Source of the DNA: CAZHTS01 sp964535315 | GTDB lineage: Bacteria; Chloroflexota; Anaerolineae; Anaerolineales; Anaerolineaceae | DNA length: 64,000 nt | Direction of reading: 5' to 3' | Assembly (NCBI GenBank): GCA_964535315.1 | Contig: CAZHTS010000009.1 | Coordinates: 20,962-84,961, forward strand | Translations under genes and position numbers: made by a program | The notes under the pieces: model-generated | Told to the model about the DNA's origin: nothing | The model's input: the letters and a program-made list of their open reading frames with translations, nothing else | Databases searched by the model: none | In this document: positions 8,222 through 17,115 of the stretch, one piece after another | Numbering within the stretch: position 1 is the stretch's first letter | How the letters are laid out: each line of letters begins with the position of its first letter

Positions 8222-8366
8222 CCCGCAGTACACATCGGTACTGCGGGGACGGCTGAACGTTCAGTCGCGGTCCCACCCCGCTTCCTCCGGCGAAGCCGGA
8301 GACTCTTTCGATCAACCGGGGGCGGCTCCCGCTTGCCAAAGGCGTTCCACGCGGCCCGCCGGTCTG
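8222..8366 (-). promoter_or_regulatory. T-box riboswitch (tRNA-Gly) with terminator, upstream of glyS
   Basis: Transcribed on the minus strand. Stem I is only about 49 nt (arms at 8356-8363 and 8315-8325) and contains GGC (8335-8337), followed by A, as a candidate glycine specifier. Stem III is CTCCGGC-TTC-GCCGGAG (8285-8301). The T-box GGGGTGGGACCGCG is at 8266-8279, one base off the AGGGTGGNACCGCG consensus core. The terminator stem CCCGCAGTA/TACTGCGGG (8222-8247) is followed by ATTTTT. The CCCCGC shared by the terminator 5' arm can instead pair with GCGGGG at the T-box, the classic antiterminator switch. Confidence 0.88.
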
Positions 8367-8371
8367 ATGCA

Positions 8372-8399
8372 ATTGTAACCGCGCCGGCAGGGATGTCAA
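8372..8399 (-). promoter_or_regulatory. glyS promoter
   Basis: On the minus strand, a consensus -35 TTGACA (8394-8399), 16-bp spacer and -10 TACAAT (8372-8377) place the start of transcription at the beginning of the T-box stem I. Confidence 0.75.
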
Positions 8400-8418
8400 G
8401 GCGGGCGTGTGCTCGGTT

Positions 8419-9231
8419 TCACGGTTTGCCGTTCATTTCGGCCTGTTTTTCCTTGTTGCCCTCGGCCTCCTGCCGGCGTTGATATTCCTCCAGGATGTGC
8501 GGCAAATCCGGGCTATCCACCAGGCTTTCGGTCGGAAAGTCGTACACCGCCAGGCCGTTAAAATTTTCCGGCAGCAGCATCCCATTTTCCTCGTGATACG
8601 GGTATTCCAGATCGAGCGAATAACGGCTGACGGGCACCCCGCGCCGCGCCATCAGCGCCTTCAATTCCAACAAGCGCTGCGCCAGGGTAGGATAGTCCGG
8701 CTGTGCGCAGCTGGTCCACACCGTCAATTCGACCGGCAGGGGCGGGTGGTACAGATCGAAGGGCATGTCCAACCTCAGGGCGGCGATGCGCGCCGCGTCC
8801 GCCTCGTCCTTCATGGCGGCAAGGATCAGGCGGGTCGGGTAGGGGTACTCGCTGTGAATGATCGTCTCCACCTCACGATCGAGCTGCGCCTCCAGGCGTG
8901 AAAAAGTATTAAACCTTGCGGATACCATTGCGGGGTAATGGTCATCAATGCGCCCGTCGCGCAAAACCTCCACCCGAAAAGCAGTATCGACGCTGTTTTG
9001 CGACTGGATGAAAGACCCGTACGAACCGTCTTTGAAGTTATAGGCGGCGGGTGGCACGACAAAGTTTTCCTGAGGATAGGTCTGGGCCACATAAGAACGA
9101 ATTTTAGACGTGGCCAGCGCCGCAGAAACCGGATTACCGTAGAAACTGGCCGCCAGCGACAGGCAAAACCCAACCCCCGCCAGGGCCACCACCCCGACCA
9201 GGATGCGCAGCCATCGTTTTTTCTTTGGCAT
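8419..9231 (-). CDS. YfjL-like uncharacterised membrane-anchored protein
   Basis: 270 aa: a basic N-terminus (MPKKKRW), one membrane helix (about residues 8-30), then an extracytoplasmic domain with AYNFKDGSYGSF.. and a pattern of aromatic and acidic residues. It resembles the YfjL-like proteins of Bacillus, which have no known function. I recognise this only by general pattern. ATG 9231 is preceded by AAAAGGAGA, and the longer frame upstream belongs to another gene's shadow. It ends in a charged Lys/Glu/Gln tail. It lies in a same-strand run after the phosphodiesterase gene, 16 bp away. Confidence 0.6.
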   Translation of the reverse strand: MPKKKRWLRILVGVVALAGVGFCLSLAASFYGNPVSAALATSKIRSYVAQTYPQENFVVPPAAYNFKDGSYGSFIQSQNSVDTAFRVEVLRDGRIDDHYPAMVSARFNTFSRLEAQLDREVETIIHSEYPYPTRLILAAMKDEADAARIAALRLDMPFDLYHPPLPVELTVWTSCAQPDYPTLAQRLLELKALMARRGVPVSRYSLDLEYPYHEENGMLLPENFNGLAVYDFPTESLVDSPDLPHILEEYQRRQEAEGNKEKQAEMNGKP

Positions 9232-9247
9232 GATTGAAATCTCCTTT

Positions 9248-10027
9248 TCAGCTATTCCCCGCGTCCCACGGCAGCCCAAGCAGATGTGCCACGCGTGGCG
9301 CCACGTCCAGGATCGACATTCCGGCGGCAAGCGCCGCGCCGGGGGGCACGTCGCCGGCGCGCACGATGATCGGAATGGTGAGGTCGGCGGCGCAGTCGCT
9401 GCCGTGAGCGTGATCGTGCCCGCCGTGGTCGGCCAGGGCCACAACGGCGCAGCCGGCCGGCAGGGCCGCCAGCACCCGCCCCACGCAGCGGTCACAGGTC
9501 TCCACCGCCGCCAGGTATGCCGGCGACATCCAGCCGTGTTTGTGGCCAACCTCATCGGCCGAGCCCAGGTAAACAAAGGCAAAGTCGAACGGCTGCCGGC
9601 TCAGATAGTCCACCGCCAGCCCGCTCATTTCCACGTCCGCCGCCTCGGGGTCATCGTCGGCCATACGCACGAAAAAAGACGCCTGCAACGCCCCAGGCCG
9701 GCCCAGGTCGCGCAGTTCTTCCCAATCGTAAAACGCAACGGCCCGCCCGCCGGCAGCATGCACCCGGTCGAACAGCGTTGGGGAAGGGCGCTGCGGCGGC
9801 TGCCACAGATTGGTGCGAATACCGTGCCAGTCGGGCGGCTGCCCGCTGAACAATGAAAAGATACAGGGTAACGAAATGGAAGGCATCACCGTGTGCGCCG
9901 CCAGCGTGGAAGCGCCGGCGCGCATCAGAGCGTGCAGCGCCGGCGTATGCGCCTGCTGCAACGCATCCGGGCGCAGCCCGTCGATCAGGAACAGGACTAC
10001 AGGTTGTTTGCAAGGAAAAGAGTTCAT
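9248..10027 (-). CDS. Type I phosphodiesterase/nucleotide pyrophosphatase family (alkaline phosphatase superfamily)
   Basis: 259 aa with the metal and nucleophile sites of this superfamily: LFLIDGLRPD near the N-terminus (Asp metal ligand), MPSISLPC (Thr/Ser nucleophile position, here Ser), YLGSADEVGHKHG (D..H), ADHGGHDHAHG (DHGG..H) and a final Asp/His cluster. Such enzymes hydrolyse phosphodiesters or phosphonates. No signal peptide is visible, so it is probably cytoplasmic. The start is ATG 10027. The nucleophile position reads Ser rather than the usual Thr, which is acceptable but should be checked. Substrate unknown. Confidence 0.8.
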   Translation of the reverse strand: MNSFPCKQPVVLFLIDGLRPDALQQAHTPALHALMRAGASTLAAHTVMPSISLPCIFSLFSGQPPDWHGIRTNLWQPPQRPSPTLFDRVHAAGGRAVAFYDWEELRDLGRPGALQASFFVRMADDDPEAADVEMSGLAVDYLSRQPFDFAFVYLGSADEVGHKHGWMSPAYLAAVETCDRCVGRVLAALPAGCAVVALADHGGHDHAHGSDCAADLTIPIIVRAGDVPPGAALAAGMSILDVAPRVAHLLGLPWDAGNS

Positions 10028-10085
10028 GCCCCGATTATACCGCCGGCAGGTTTTGCGAAACGCCCGCCGCCAGGGCAAGCCTCGC

Positions 10086-11195
10086 TTAAACGCTATCCAG
10101 ATAGGCCTCCAATTGCGCCAGCGCCTCGGGCATATTCTTGCGTCCAAAACCGATACGGAAATGGTTGCCGGGGTGGTCGTAGACACTGCCGGGCAGCAGC
10201 AGCACGCCCTTGGCGAGCACCAACCGGTCGCAAAAATCGTCGATCGACCCATCCACCAGGCGCGGGAAGGCAATCGGCCCGGCCTTGGGGCGCTTCCACA
10301 CGAAACGCCCGCCCCAGCGGGCAAAGAAATCATCCAACAGGCTCAAATTGTGGCCGATGAGTTCCAGGTTGCGCCCGGCGAGCGCCGCTCGCTGGCGCAG
10401 CGCCACCTCGGCCAGGAATTCACTCGGGGCGCTGTTGCAGATGGTGGTGTAATCCTTGAGCGCCGCAATGCGGCTATAGATCGCCGCGTTGCGCGTTGCG
10501 ATCCAGCCAATGCGCAGCCCGGCCAGCCCGTAGGTCTTGGAAAGCACCCCCAGCGAGACGCCGTACTCGCTCATATCGCAACCCGCCGGCAGGCGGTCGG
10601 CGGCATCGTGCTCCGACTCGCGGTAGACCTCGTCACAAAACACCAGAATGCCGCGTTCGGCAGCCAGGGCGTGCAGGGTGGCGTACGTCTCCCGATCCAT
10701 CAGATAACCGGTCGGGTTATGCGGCGTGTTGAGGATAATGGCGCGCGTTTCGGGGCGCAGCGCCCGGCGCAGTTCATCCAGGTCGGGCGCCCAGTTGTTT
10801 TCTTCGCGGCCCGTCCAGCGCGTCACCCAACACCCCATGCTCTGGGCAATCTCGATCAACGACTGGTAACACGGCCAGTGCACCACCACGTGATCGCCGG
10901 GATGTAAAGCGGCGTGCATGAACAGGAAGATGGCCTCTTCGGCGCCGCTGTGTACCAGCACGTGCTCCGGCTGGAGGGTATCGTACAGCCGGCAGATTTC
11001 GGCGCGCAGCGAGGGACTGCCCTGCGACTCGGTGTATCCCAGCCAGTGCTGCTGGAATTTTTCCGCCGCACCGGGTTCCAGCGCCAGCAATTCACCCACG
11101 CCGCGCGCCTCGCAGTCCGAACTGCACAGCAGATAACGGACGTTGAATTCGTACTGTGCAAAATATCGCTCGAGTTTAAAAGGATTGAGATTCAT
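10086..11195 (-). CDS. PLP-dependent aminotransferase, class I/II
   Basis: A 369-aa fold-type I aminotransferase. It carries the substrate-side segment NTPHNPTGYL, the aspartate that binds the pyridine nitrogen in CDEVYRESE, the Schiff-base lysine in GVLSKTYGLAGLRIGW, and the C-terminal arginine in GNHFRIGFGR. It is shorter than typical AspC (about 390-400 aa) and resembles the small aminotransferase branch that includes capreomycidine-synthase-like enzymes. The amino donor is not predictable. It stands alone between a phosphodiesterase gene and an ABC permease, all on the minus strand. Confidence 0.87.
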   Translation of the reverse strand: MNLNPFKLERYFAQYEFNVRYLLCSSDCEARGVGELLALEPGAAEKFQQHWLGYTESQGSPSLRAEICRLYDTLQPEHVLVHSGAEEAIFLFMHAALHPGDHVVVHWPCYQSLIEIAQSMGCWVTRWTGREENNWAPDLDELRRALRPETRAIILNTPHNPTGYLMDRETYATLHALAAERGILVFCDEVYRESEHDAADRLPAGCDMSEYGVSLGVLSKTYGLAGLRIGWIATRNAAIYSRIAALKDYTTICNSAPSEFLAEVALRQRAALAGRNLELIGHNLSLLDDFFARWGGRFVWKRPKAGPIAFPRLVDGSIDDFCDRLVLAKGVLLLPGSVYDHPGNHFRIGFGRKNMPEALAQLEAYLDSV

Positions 11196-11214
11196 AGCAT
11201 TTTCCCAAATAACA

Positions 11215-13590
11215 TCAAATCGACTGTGATTTACTCACCTGGCCGAGATCCGTCTTCTGCGCGCTGCGCAGCCCGGGGATTTCGGCCAGCAAGACGGTCA
11301 CCAGGATCGACAAAAAACCGATGGCGTACGAACGCGGAAAGACCTGGTCGATCTGACCAAAGAAATCGGTCTCGTAGGTGTGGTTGAGTTGAAAACCGGT
11401 CAGGCGGCCTAACGGGATGCCGATGGCGGCGCCGATCAGCATCATGACGATCAGTTCGAGGGTGACGGCGATGGCAATCTCACGCCCCGACATGCCCATC
11501 GCCCGCAGGATGGACAGTTCATTTTCCCGTTCGTGCAGGCTGGCGTTGACGGTATTGAACAGCACTGCCAGCGTTAAGATATAGCCGAAGCTGCCAAAGA
11601 TCAACGTACCCGAACGATAGAACCACAGATATTTATCGATGTCGGCCTCGTACTCATCCATCACATCCACCGCCACCATACCGGGCAGGTCGGCCATGCC
11701 ATCGCGTACAGCAATTTTTTTCCCCGGCGTGGTACGCACCAGCAGGGTATTGGCCGGAAAGATGTGCCCGTTCCAGCTTTCGACCAGGCCGCGCGGCGCA
11801 AACACCGAACAACCCATCACCTCGGAGACGATACCCAACACGCGCACGGTGTGGGTCTTATCGAACACCTCGATCTCGATGTCGTCGCCCACGTCCACCC
11901 CCAGCACGCGCCGTACATTGTGCCCGATCCACACCCCGCCGTCGTTCGAATAGACCTTCTGCCCGGCGACCGTCTCCAGGCGCAGGAAAGGCTGGCGCCC
12001 ATCGACCGAGATGAGCAGGGCGTCGAAGTCGTCTTCGTCCTGGCGCTGGATGGCGGTGGGGACGATCAACGCCGCCTGGGCAGCGCGCACCCCGTCGACC
12101 TCAACGGCGCGCCGCTCGAGGGCGTTGGCCGACTGCGGCTGCGCCATGATGACCCGCAAGTCATACTCGCTGGAGCGGAAGAAGTCGCCAAAACTGGCCT
12201 CCATCGTATCCCACATGACCAGCGAGACAAAAATCATCATCGCCCCGGTCAGCACACCCATCGCCGTCCCGACCGAACGACCGGGGACGCGCAGCAGGTT
12301 GCGCGCCGTCTGGCGCAGGGTAAGCGGCAAGAAGTGCAGTGGGATACGGCTGAGCGCGCTGGGGCTCTTGGGTGTGGCCGGGCGCAGGGCAATCCCCGGC
12401 GGCGTGCGCGACTCTCTCCAGGCGGGGATAATCCCTGTAAGGGTGGTCGTCAGGGTCATGATGACAAAGCCGGCCAGAATGAAGGGGACATTGGGCGTAT
12501 TGACATAACCGGGCAGTGTTCCACCGATCAGGTTCTGGGTGAAGATATCGATCACCCACAACGAATTGAGATAGCCCAGCACGCTGCCCACCGCCGCCCC
12601 GCTGCTGCCCAACAACAGTCCGAACAGCAGATAATGTTGGACGATCTCGACCTGGGTCACGCCCATGGCGCGCAGCGTACCGATGCGCTGATGCTCGGAC
12701 TGTACCAGGCGGGCGAGCAGGATGCCGGTCACGACCAGCGCCCCGACCAGGAAGGTGGTCGAGAAGAAAATCATCAACGGGATGTTGCCGTTCATGTTGG
12801 CGTCCACCACCCCGCCGCTGGCGCTTTGCAGTTCGCTCTGCAACGAAAAACCCGGTTCGTCGTCGTACAGTTTTTCCAGCCGGCGGCGAACGGCGTCTTT
12901 CAGATAGCGATTGGCGCTGAAATCATCGTTCAGCCGCACCAGCACCTGGTTGACCTGGTTCTCCCGCCCGGCAATCTGGCTCAGTTCTGAGTAATGCATC
13001 CAGGCCACGCCAAACGAAGACAGGGTGGGAAAAGGCGAAACCGAGCTGCGCCCGGCCACCATGTATTCGGGATTAAACACCAGCCCGGCCACGCGCAGGC
13101 TGTGCTCGCGCCCGTTGACCCATACCAGTACCCCGTCGCCAGGGCGGATGCCATGTTTGTTGGCAAACGACTCGAGCAGCCACAGTTCACTGTCCGAACG
13201 GATCGCGCGCCCCTGGATGATCGCCGAGCGGTTGACGTTCGCCGGGCGATTGTCGGGGATCGAGATCAGGCGCAAATTGGTCAGGTAATCCGAGTTCGCG
13301 TCCAGACGCAGCCCGCCCTCCACCACCAGCCGGTCTTCCACCGCCTGGACGCCGGGGATGGCGTCCGCCCGCTCGGAGATGCCGGGCGTGGCGGCGGTCA
13401 GCTGGATTTGAAAACTCATGTAATCCAGCTGGCGGTAGGCGCTCAGGATGGAGGCGATCATATTCATGCCCGAAGGATAGCCCGCCCCGTAAAAGGTGGT
13501 GCCCAGGGTTACCACCATCCACACGGCCAGAAACTGACGCCAGTGAGCCTTGAGATCGTTGATCGTCTTGCGATGCAGGCTTTTCAGCAT
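11215..13590 (-). CDS. MacB/FtsX-family ABC transporter permease
   Basis: A 791-aa protein with the duplicated MacB-periplasmic plus FtsX layout. It has an N-terminal helix (about 20-40), a large extracytoplasmic domain, three helices around residues 270-400, a second helix/extracytoplasmic unit starting near 440, and three terminal helices with NELSILRAMGMSGREIAIAV, the typical FtsX motif. The same motif occurs in the first half (HQRIGTLRAMGVTQVEIVQH). Such mechanotransmission systems export lipoproteins, peptides or macrolides or act on the envelope. The ATPase gene lies 7 bp upstream in the same operon. Substrate unknown. Confidence 0.85.
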   Translation of the reverse strand: MLKSLHRKTINDLKAHWRQFLAVWMVVTLGTTFYGAGYPSGMNMIASILSAYRQLDYMSFQIQLTAATPGISERADAIPGVQAVEDRLVVEGGLRLDANSDYLTNLRLISIPDNRPANVNRSAIIQGRAIRSDSELWLLESFANKHGIRPGDGVLVWVNGREHSLRVAGLVFNPEYMVAGRSSVSPFPTLSSFGVAWMHYSELSQIAGRENQVNQVLVRLNDDFSANRYLKDAVRRRLEKLYDDEPGFSLQSELQSASGGVVDANMNGNIPLMIFFSTTFLVGALVVTGILLARLVQSEHQRIGTLRAMGVTQVEIVQHYLLFGLLLGSSGAAVGSVLGYLNSLWVIDIFTQNLIGGTLPGYVNTPNVPFILAGFVIMTLTTTLTGIIPAWRESRTPPGIALRPATPKSPSALSRIPLHFLPLTLRQTARNLLRVPGRSVGTAMGVLTGAMMIFVSLVMWDTMEASFGDFFRSSEYDLRVIMAQPQSANALERRAVEVDGVRAAQAALIVPTAIQRQDEDDFDALLISVDGRQPFLRLETVAGQKVYSNDGGVWIGHNVRRVLGVDVGDDIEIEVFDKTHTVRVLGIVSEVMGCSVFAPRGLVESWNGHIFPANTLLVRTTPGKKIAVRDGMADLPGMVAVDVMDEYEADIDKYLWFYRSGTLIFGSFGYILTLAVLFNTVNASLHERENELSILRAMGMSGREIAIAVTLELIVMMLIGAAIGIPLGRLTGFQLNHTYETDFFGQIDQVFPRSYAIGFLSILVTVLLAEIPGLRSAQKTDLGQVSKSQSI

Positions 13591-13597
13591 GGCGGGC

Positions 13598-14302
13598 CTA
13601 CCAGTGTAATTGTTCGGGCGCCAGCGGCGCCGGGTTACGGCTCATCTCGTGCACCTGGCCGTCCGCCACGCGGATGACACGGTCGGCCATCTGGGCAATG
13701 GCGGCGTTATGCGTTACCAGGACAAAAGTCTGGCCCGTCTCGCGGTTGAGGGTGCGCATCACCTGCAGCACCTCGATGCCGGTGCGGATATCCAGGCTGC
13801 CGGTTGGTTCGTCGGCCAGCACCAGGGCCGGGTTCTTAGCCAGCGCCCGGGCCACCGCCACGCGCTGCTGCTGTCCGCCGGAAAGCTGCCCGGGGTAATG
13901 TTCCATGCGGTCGCTCAACCCCACCCGTACCAGCATCTCCTCGGGGCTCAGCGCCTGTTTGCCGCCCAGTTCGGCGGCGAGCATGACGTTCTCGCGCGCC
14001 GTCAGGGTGGGCAGCAGGTTGAAAAACTGGAAGACAAACCCGACCTTCTGGCGCCGGTAATGGGTTAATTGCACATCGGGCAGCCCGGCCACCGCCGCAC
14101 CCCCGACCAGGATTTCACCGCGATCCGGCGATTCCAGGCCGCCCAGCAGGTTGAGCAGTGTGGTCTTGCCGCTGCCACTGGGGCCCAACACCACGGCAAA
14201 TTCGCCGGCTTCGATCTCAAGCGACAAGCCGCGCAGCGCCTGGACGGTGTTCGTTCCGACCTGATATGTCTTAAAAACCTCACGCATAATGATGTGGCTC
14301 AC
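13598..14302 (-). CDS. ABC transporter ATPase, MacB/LolD type
   Basis: A 234-aa ATPase: Walker A GPSGSGKTTLLN, signature LSGGQQQRVAVARAL, Walker B LVLADEPTGSLD, switch His in VLVTHNAAIA. The GPSGSGKTT and TGSLD variants are typical of the LolD/MacB/FtsE group that partners FtsX-type permeases, like the one directly downstream. The longest frame starts with GTG at 14302 (MSHIIMREV..); an ATG five codons later is an alternative. Transcription probably starts in the 14303-14440 gap, shared with a divergent lipoprotein gene. Confidence 0.88.
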   Translation of the reverse strand: MSHIIMREVFKTYQVGTNTVQALRGLSLEIEAGEFAVVLGPSGSGKTTLLNLLGGLESPDRGEILVGGAAVAGLPDVQLTHYRRQKVGFVFQFFNLLPTLTARENVMLAAELGGKQALSPEEMLVRVGLSDRMEHYPGQLSGGQQQRVAVARALAKNPALVLADEPTGSLDIRTGIEVLQVMRTLNRETGQTFVLVTHNAAIAQMADRVIRVADGQVHEMSRNPAPLAPEQLHW

Positions 14303-14439
14303 AGATACCCTCTACAAGAAACCATGAAACCCGGCAGCAATCCCCCCTGGCACTATTTTCGCACAAAATTGAAACCCCGTCCAACGATTCTGTACGCCAG
14401 ATGTGCCAACACAACCGTGATTTGGCACCACGGCTGCGC

Positions 14440-14467
14440 TTGCCAGCGCTGCGAATACCGCTACAAT
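14440..14467 (+). promoter_or_regulatory. Promoter-like site before the beta-propeller lipoprotein
   Basis: TTGCCA (14440-14445), 16 bp, TACAAT (14462-14467), about 55 bp before the ATG at 14522. A fair sigma70-type match, found by eye. Confidence 0.45.
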
Positions 14468-14521
14468 GAAGATAGTAACCGTCAGGACAGGCCAGGGGTC
14501 AAGACACAGGGTAAAAAAGAC

Positions 14522-15652
14522 ATGAAAAAGTATTCCCCCACGCTGCTGGCGTTAGGTACGCTGTTTACAACAGCCGTGCTGCTGGCCGGCTGCGCTCGAT
14601 CCAATCCTGCGGACGTTCCCCTCAGCCCCGGCGCCCCATTCGAATTACCGGCTCCGCTGTATTTTCTACAGGACGGGCAGATATGGCGGCTGGAACGAGA
14701 CGGCCACTCGCTGCGCCAGATTACCCATGCCGAAAAGGGAGTGACCGACTTCGATGTCTCACCGTCCGGTGGGGCGCTGGTATACATCAGCGCCAACACG
14801 CTGCGATATTGTCCCGCAGCCGGCGAACCCTGCCAGGTATTATTGGAAGGGCCGGAGCTACCGGCCCCGGAGAATGAACTGGCGGAGCGCAACGACCACC
14901 ACCATGTACACAATAAAATCGCCACACCACGCTGGTCGCCGGACGGCAAGCAGATCGCTTACATCCAGGACGGGTTGAGAATTTTGACCGTTGCCGGCAG
15001 GACGGTGCAGGTCGTCCACGCCAACGACGCCCTACCGGAAGGCAGCCCGGCGGGCAAGTACCGGGTGATTGCAGCGCTGGACTCCTGGTCGCCGGATGGA
15101 CAACGCCTGCTGGTATCGACCTATGATTACCCGCTGGACAGTCTGTACCACCAAAAGCTGGCGCTCAAGACTCTGTCTGGAGCGTTGGTGGATCTGACAG
15201 ATAGCGGCGCCGGCTGCACGGCCAACTGGCATCCAGACGGGCAGACGCTCTATCTGGCCCATCCTCTGTTGGGCGGCAGCGTGTCGCTGCAACGCTGTAG
15301 CGTGGCGGATGGACGTTGCAGCCTGTTGGGGCAAGAAGTGCCGGCACGTGGTGCAGCCTTTTACGCCTATCCCTACATCACCCCCGCCGGGCAGGTATAC
15401 ACCTGGATGGGCAGCGGGCCAGACGTGGTCTCTGCCCCAGAAACGTTCACGTTATTTCGCATCAACGCCGATGGATACGGGGTGACGGCGCTGCGTAACG
15501 ACGCCTATACCGTACAGACCGCACTGTGGGCCCTGAATGGACAGGGAGTGCTGGTGATGGATGGGAAACAGCTATGGTGGGTACCGGCAGGTAGCGGCAC
15601 AGCCACCCGACTGGCAGCCACAGAAATACAATCTTTACGCTGGGGACAATAA
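14522..15652 (+). CDS. Lipoprotein with TolB/WD40-like beta-propeller repeats
   Basis: 376 aa: signal peptide ending at the lipobox VLLAGC (Cys at about residue 24), then repeated strands of the TolB type (GQIWRLERDGHSLRQITHAE, RWSPDGKQIAYIQD, SWSPDGQRLLVSTYD, NWHPDGQTLYLAHP, WALNGQGVLVMDG). These WSPDG repeats form a beta-propeller used for protein or ligand contacts at the membrane surface. The true start is ATG 14522; the frame upstream is non-coding. A small SMI1/KNR4 gene follows 3 bp later. The function is unknown; it is probably a surface-exposed scaffold. Confidence 0.75.
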   Translation: MKKYSPTLLALGTLFTTAVLLAGCARSNPADVPLSPGAPFELPAPLYFLQDGQIWRLERDGHSLRQITHAEKGVTDFDVSPSGGALVYISANTLRYCPAAGEPCQVLLEGPELPAPENELAERNDHHHVHNKIATPRWSPDGKQIAYIQDGLRILTVAGRTVQVVHANDALPEGSPAGKYRVIAALDSWSPDGQRLLVSTYDYPLDSLYHQKLALKTLSGALVDLTDSGAGCTANWHPDGQTLYLAHPLLGGSVSLQRCSVADGRCSLLGQEVPARGAAFYAYPYITPAGQVYTWMGSGPDVVSAPETFTLFRINADGYGVTALRNDAYTVQTALWALNGQGVLVMDGKQLWWVPAGSGTATRLAATEIQSLRWGQ

Positions 15653-15655
15653 GCT

Positions 15656-16114
15656 ATGCATGCAAGCGATTTTCAATCCATTGAAGCAGCGCTGGGTATT
15701 CGCCTGCCGTACGATTACAAACAACTTCTGCAAAACTATCCCGAAGAAATCGCCGCAGCGCGCGATCTGCACCTGAGCGACGATGCTGACTGGCTGATCG
15801 AGCAAAACCGTTTTGTGCGCCAGACGCCGGAAAATTTCTTCGGCAAGCAGGCGTGGCGGGCCGAGCATTTTGTCATCGGCGAGGATGGCAACGGCAATTG
15901 TTTTTATCTCAACCTGCACAAAGGCCCACCATCACCGGTTTATTTTCTCGATCACGAACAGCCCGATCTTGAGGACGTAGAGGCGGCGCCAGATTTTGCC
16001 GGCTGGTTGCCCCAGGTACAGGCGCAGTTGGAAGAATACGCCCGTAACGCCGCCGAACTGCAAGCCAATCTGGCCAAAACCAGGCCGCCCAGGCCGTGGT
16101 GGAAATTCTGGTAA
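15656..16114 (+). CDS. SMI1/KNR4 family protein
   Basis: 152 aa with the SMI1/KNR4 (SUKH) pattern: an N-terminal helix with LGIRLPYDYKQLLQNYP, a central VIGEDGNGNCFYLNL strand pair, and PVYFLDHEQPD followed by a helix. The family includes immunity proteins of polymorphic toxins and general protein-interaction domains. No toxin gene is visible next to it. It is 3 bp downstream of the beta-propeller lipoprotein, so the two are probably co-transcribed. Confidence 0.78.
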   Translation: MHASDFQSIEAALGIRLPYDYKQLLQNYPEEIAAARDLHLSDDADWLIEQNRFVRQTPENFFGKQAWRAEHFVIGEDGNGNCFYLNLHKGPPSPVYFLDHEQPDLEDVEAAPDFAGWLPQVQAQLEEYARNAAELQANLAKTRPPRPWWKFW

Positions 16115-16191
16115 GAAACGCTTATGCCCTGACCGCCGGCCAACCCGCCGGCAACGCACAGCCGGCGTTGTACCGCCCCGGCAGACTGCTC

Positions 16192-16212
16192 AAACAGGAT
16201 ATGCAGGATGAA
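16192..16212 (+). repeat. Copy of dispersed intergenic AAACAGGAT..CAGGATGA repeat
   Basis: In the 239-bp gap before the TetR gene. AAACAGGATATGCAGGATGA is nearly identical to elements at 20338-20357 and 49359-49387. The rest of the gap is GC-rich with a reiterated ..GTAGGG(T)GCGGGGCTTGCCCGGCCC-like segment (16330-16353). No gene is seen here. Confidence 0.5.
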
Positions 16213-16353
16213 AAGCAGGGTGCGCGGCCTGCCCCTGCCCGGGGAGGCGTGGTAGATACGCAGCGGCAGCCGCAAGGGCCGCCCTACGGGGGATGGCGGA
16301 TGAGCGGGGGAATGGGTGGGTGTCTGCCGTAGGGTGCGGGGCTTGCCCGGCCC

Positions 16354-16397
16354 TTGACTCATGAACCCAAAAAATGTATAATACGAACTAAAGGTTC
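16354..16397 (+). promoter_or_regulatory. Promoter plus TetR-type operator of the exporter operon
   Basis: Near-consensus sigma70 promoter: TTGACT (16354-16359), 17 bp, TATAAT (16377-16382). Immediately downstream, over the expected transcription start, is the palindrome GAACTAAAGGTTC (16385-16397). That is an ideal spot for autorepression by the TetR protein encoded 8 bp further on. The -35 box rules out the upstream TTG as start codon. Confidence 0.7.
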
Positions 16398-16404
16398 ACA
16401 AAAT

Positions 16405-17115
16405 ATGCAGCCACTCGACTCAACCGAACTGTACACACTCATCCTCAAAATGGAACAAAAAGGGCTGGTCAAACGCACCTTTCGTCGACTGGACCCCGAC
16501 CGCCAGCAAAAAGTGATCCTGGCCATCCTGGAAGAAGCCGGCGAGAAGGGCCCGGCGGACATCAACATCAAACGCGTGGCCGAGCGGGCCGGCGTTTCCA
16601 TCGGCTCACTGTACCAGTACTTCGGCGACCGCCGCGGGCTGTTAAATTTTGCCATTGAACTGGTGGTGACGCTGACGGTGGAAATGTTCAACGCCTATCG
16701 CCCCTACCTGTGCGACCTGCCGCTGCGCCAGGCGCTGGAACTGTACATCACCGGCGGATTTGAATGGACCGAACAGCAGCGCGGCTTTGCCCGCTTCTTC
16801 GCCGCGGCGGCCTACCAGGGCGATCCGCAGGTGGTCGAACGGGTGGTACACCCCATCGCCAGTTCGCTGAAAGCCATGATCGACGACATCCTGGCGGCGG
16901 CGGCGGCGCGCGGCGAACTGCGTCCCGGCCTCGACCTGGATGCCGCCAGCCGGGTGATCAACGCCCTGCTGATTGCCACCGGCGATGGTTTGATGATGCC
17001 CAATCTCAACATTTATTACCAGCTAAGCGACGCAAACATGGCTCAGGAACGGCTGTTACAGGCCGTCCTGGATTTAATCACACACGGCATCCAAACGGAG
17101 GAACACACGGCATGA
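16405..17115 (+). CDS. TetR-family transcriptional regulator
   Basis: About 236 aa. The N-terminal TetR helix-turn-helix is residues about 30-75: KVILAILEEAGEKG..INIKRVAERAGVSIGSLYQYFGDRRGLLNFAI. The C-terminal half is all-helical, the ligand-sensing domain. ATG 16405 is chosen because the promoter's -35 and -10 boxes lie upstream and AAAGG sits at a workable distance. It is the first gene of an operon with two ABC-2 permeases and an ATPase, its stop overlapping the next start (ATGA). It most likely represses the exporter until a drug or toxic compound binds. Confidence 0.9.
   Translation: MQPLDSTELYTLILKMEQKGLVKRTFRRLDPDRQQKVILAILEEAGEKGPADINIKRVAERAGVSIGSLYQYFGDRRGLLNFAIELVVTLTVEMFNAYRPYLCDLPLRQALELYITGGFEWTEQQRGFARFFAAAAYQGDPQVVERVVHPIASSLKAMIDDILAAAAARGELRPGLDLDAASRVINALLIATGDGLMMPNLNIYYQLSDANMAQERLLQAVLDLITHGIQTEEHTA

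Noticed and set aside
8419..9582. Extended 387-aa version of the YfjL-like protein
   Set aside because: The first 117 residues are Arg/Trp/Pro-rich shadow of the phosphodiesterase gene. A start with a ribosome site lies at 9231.
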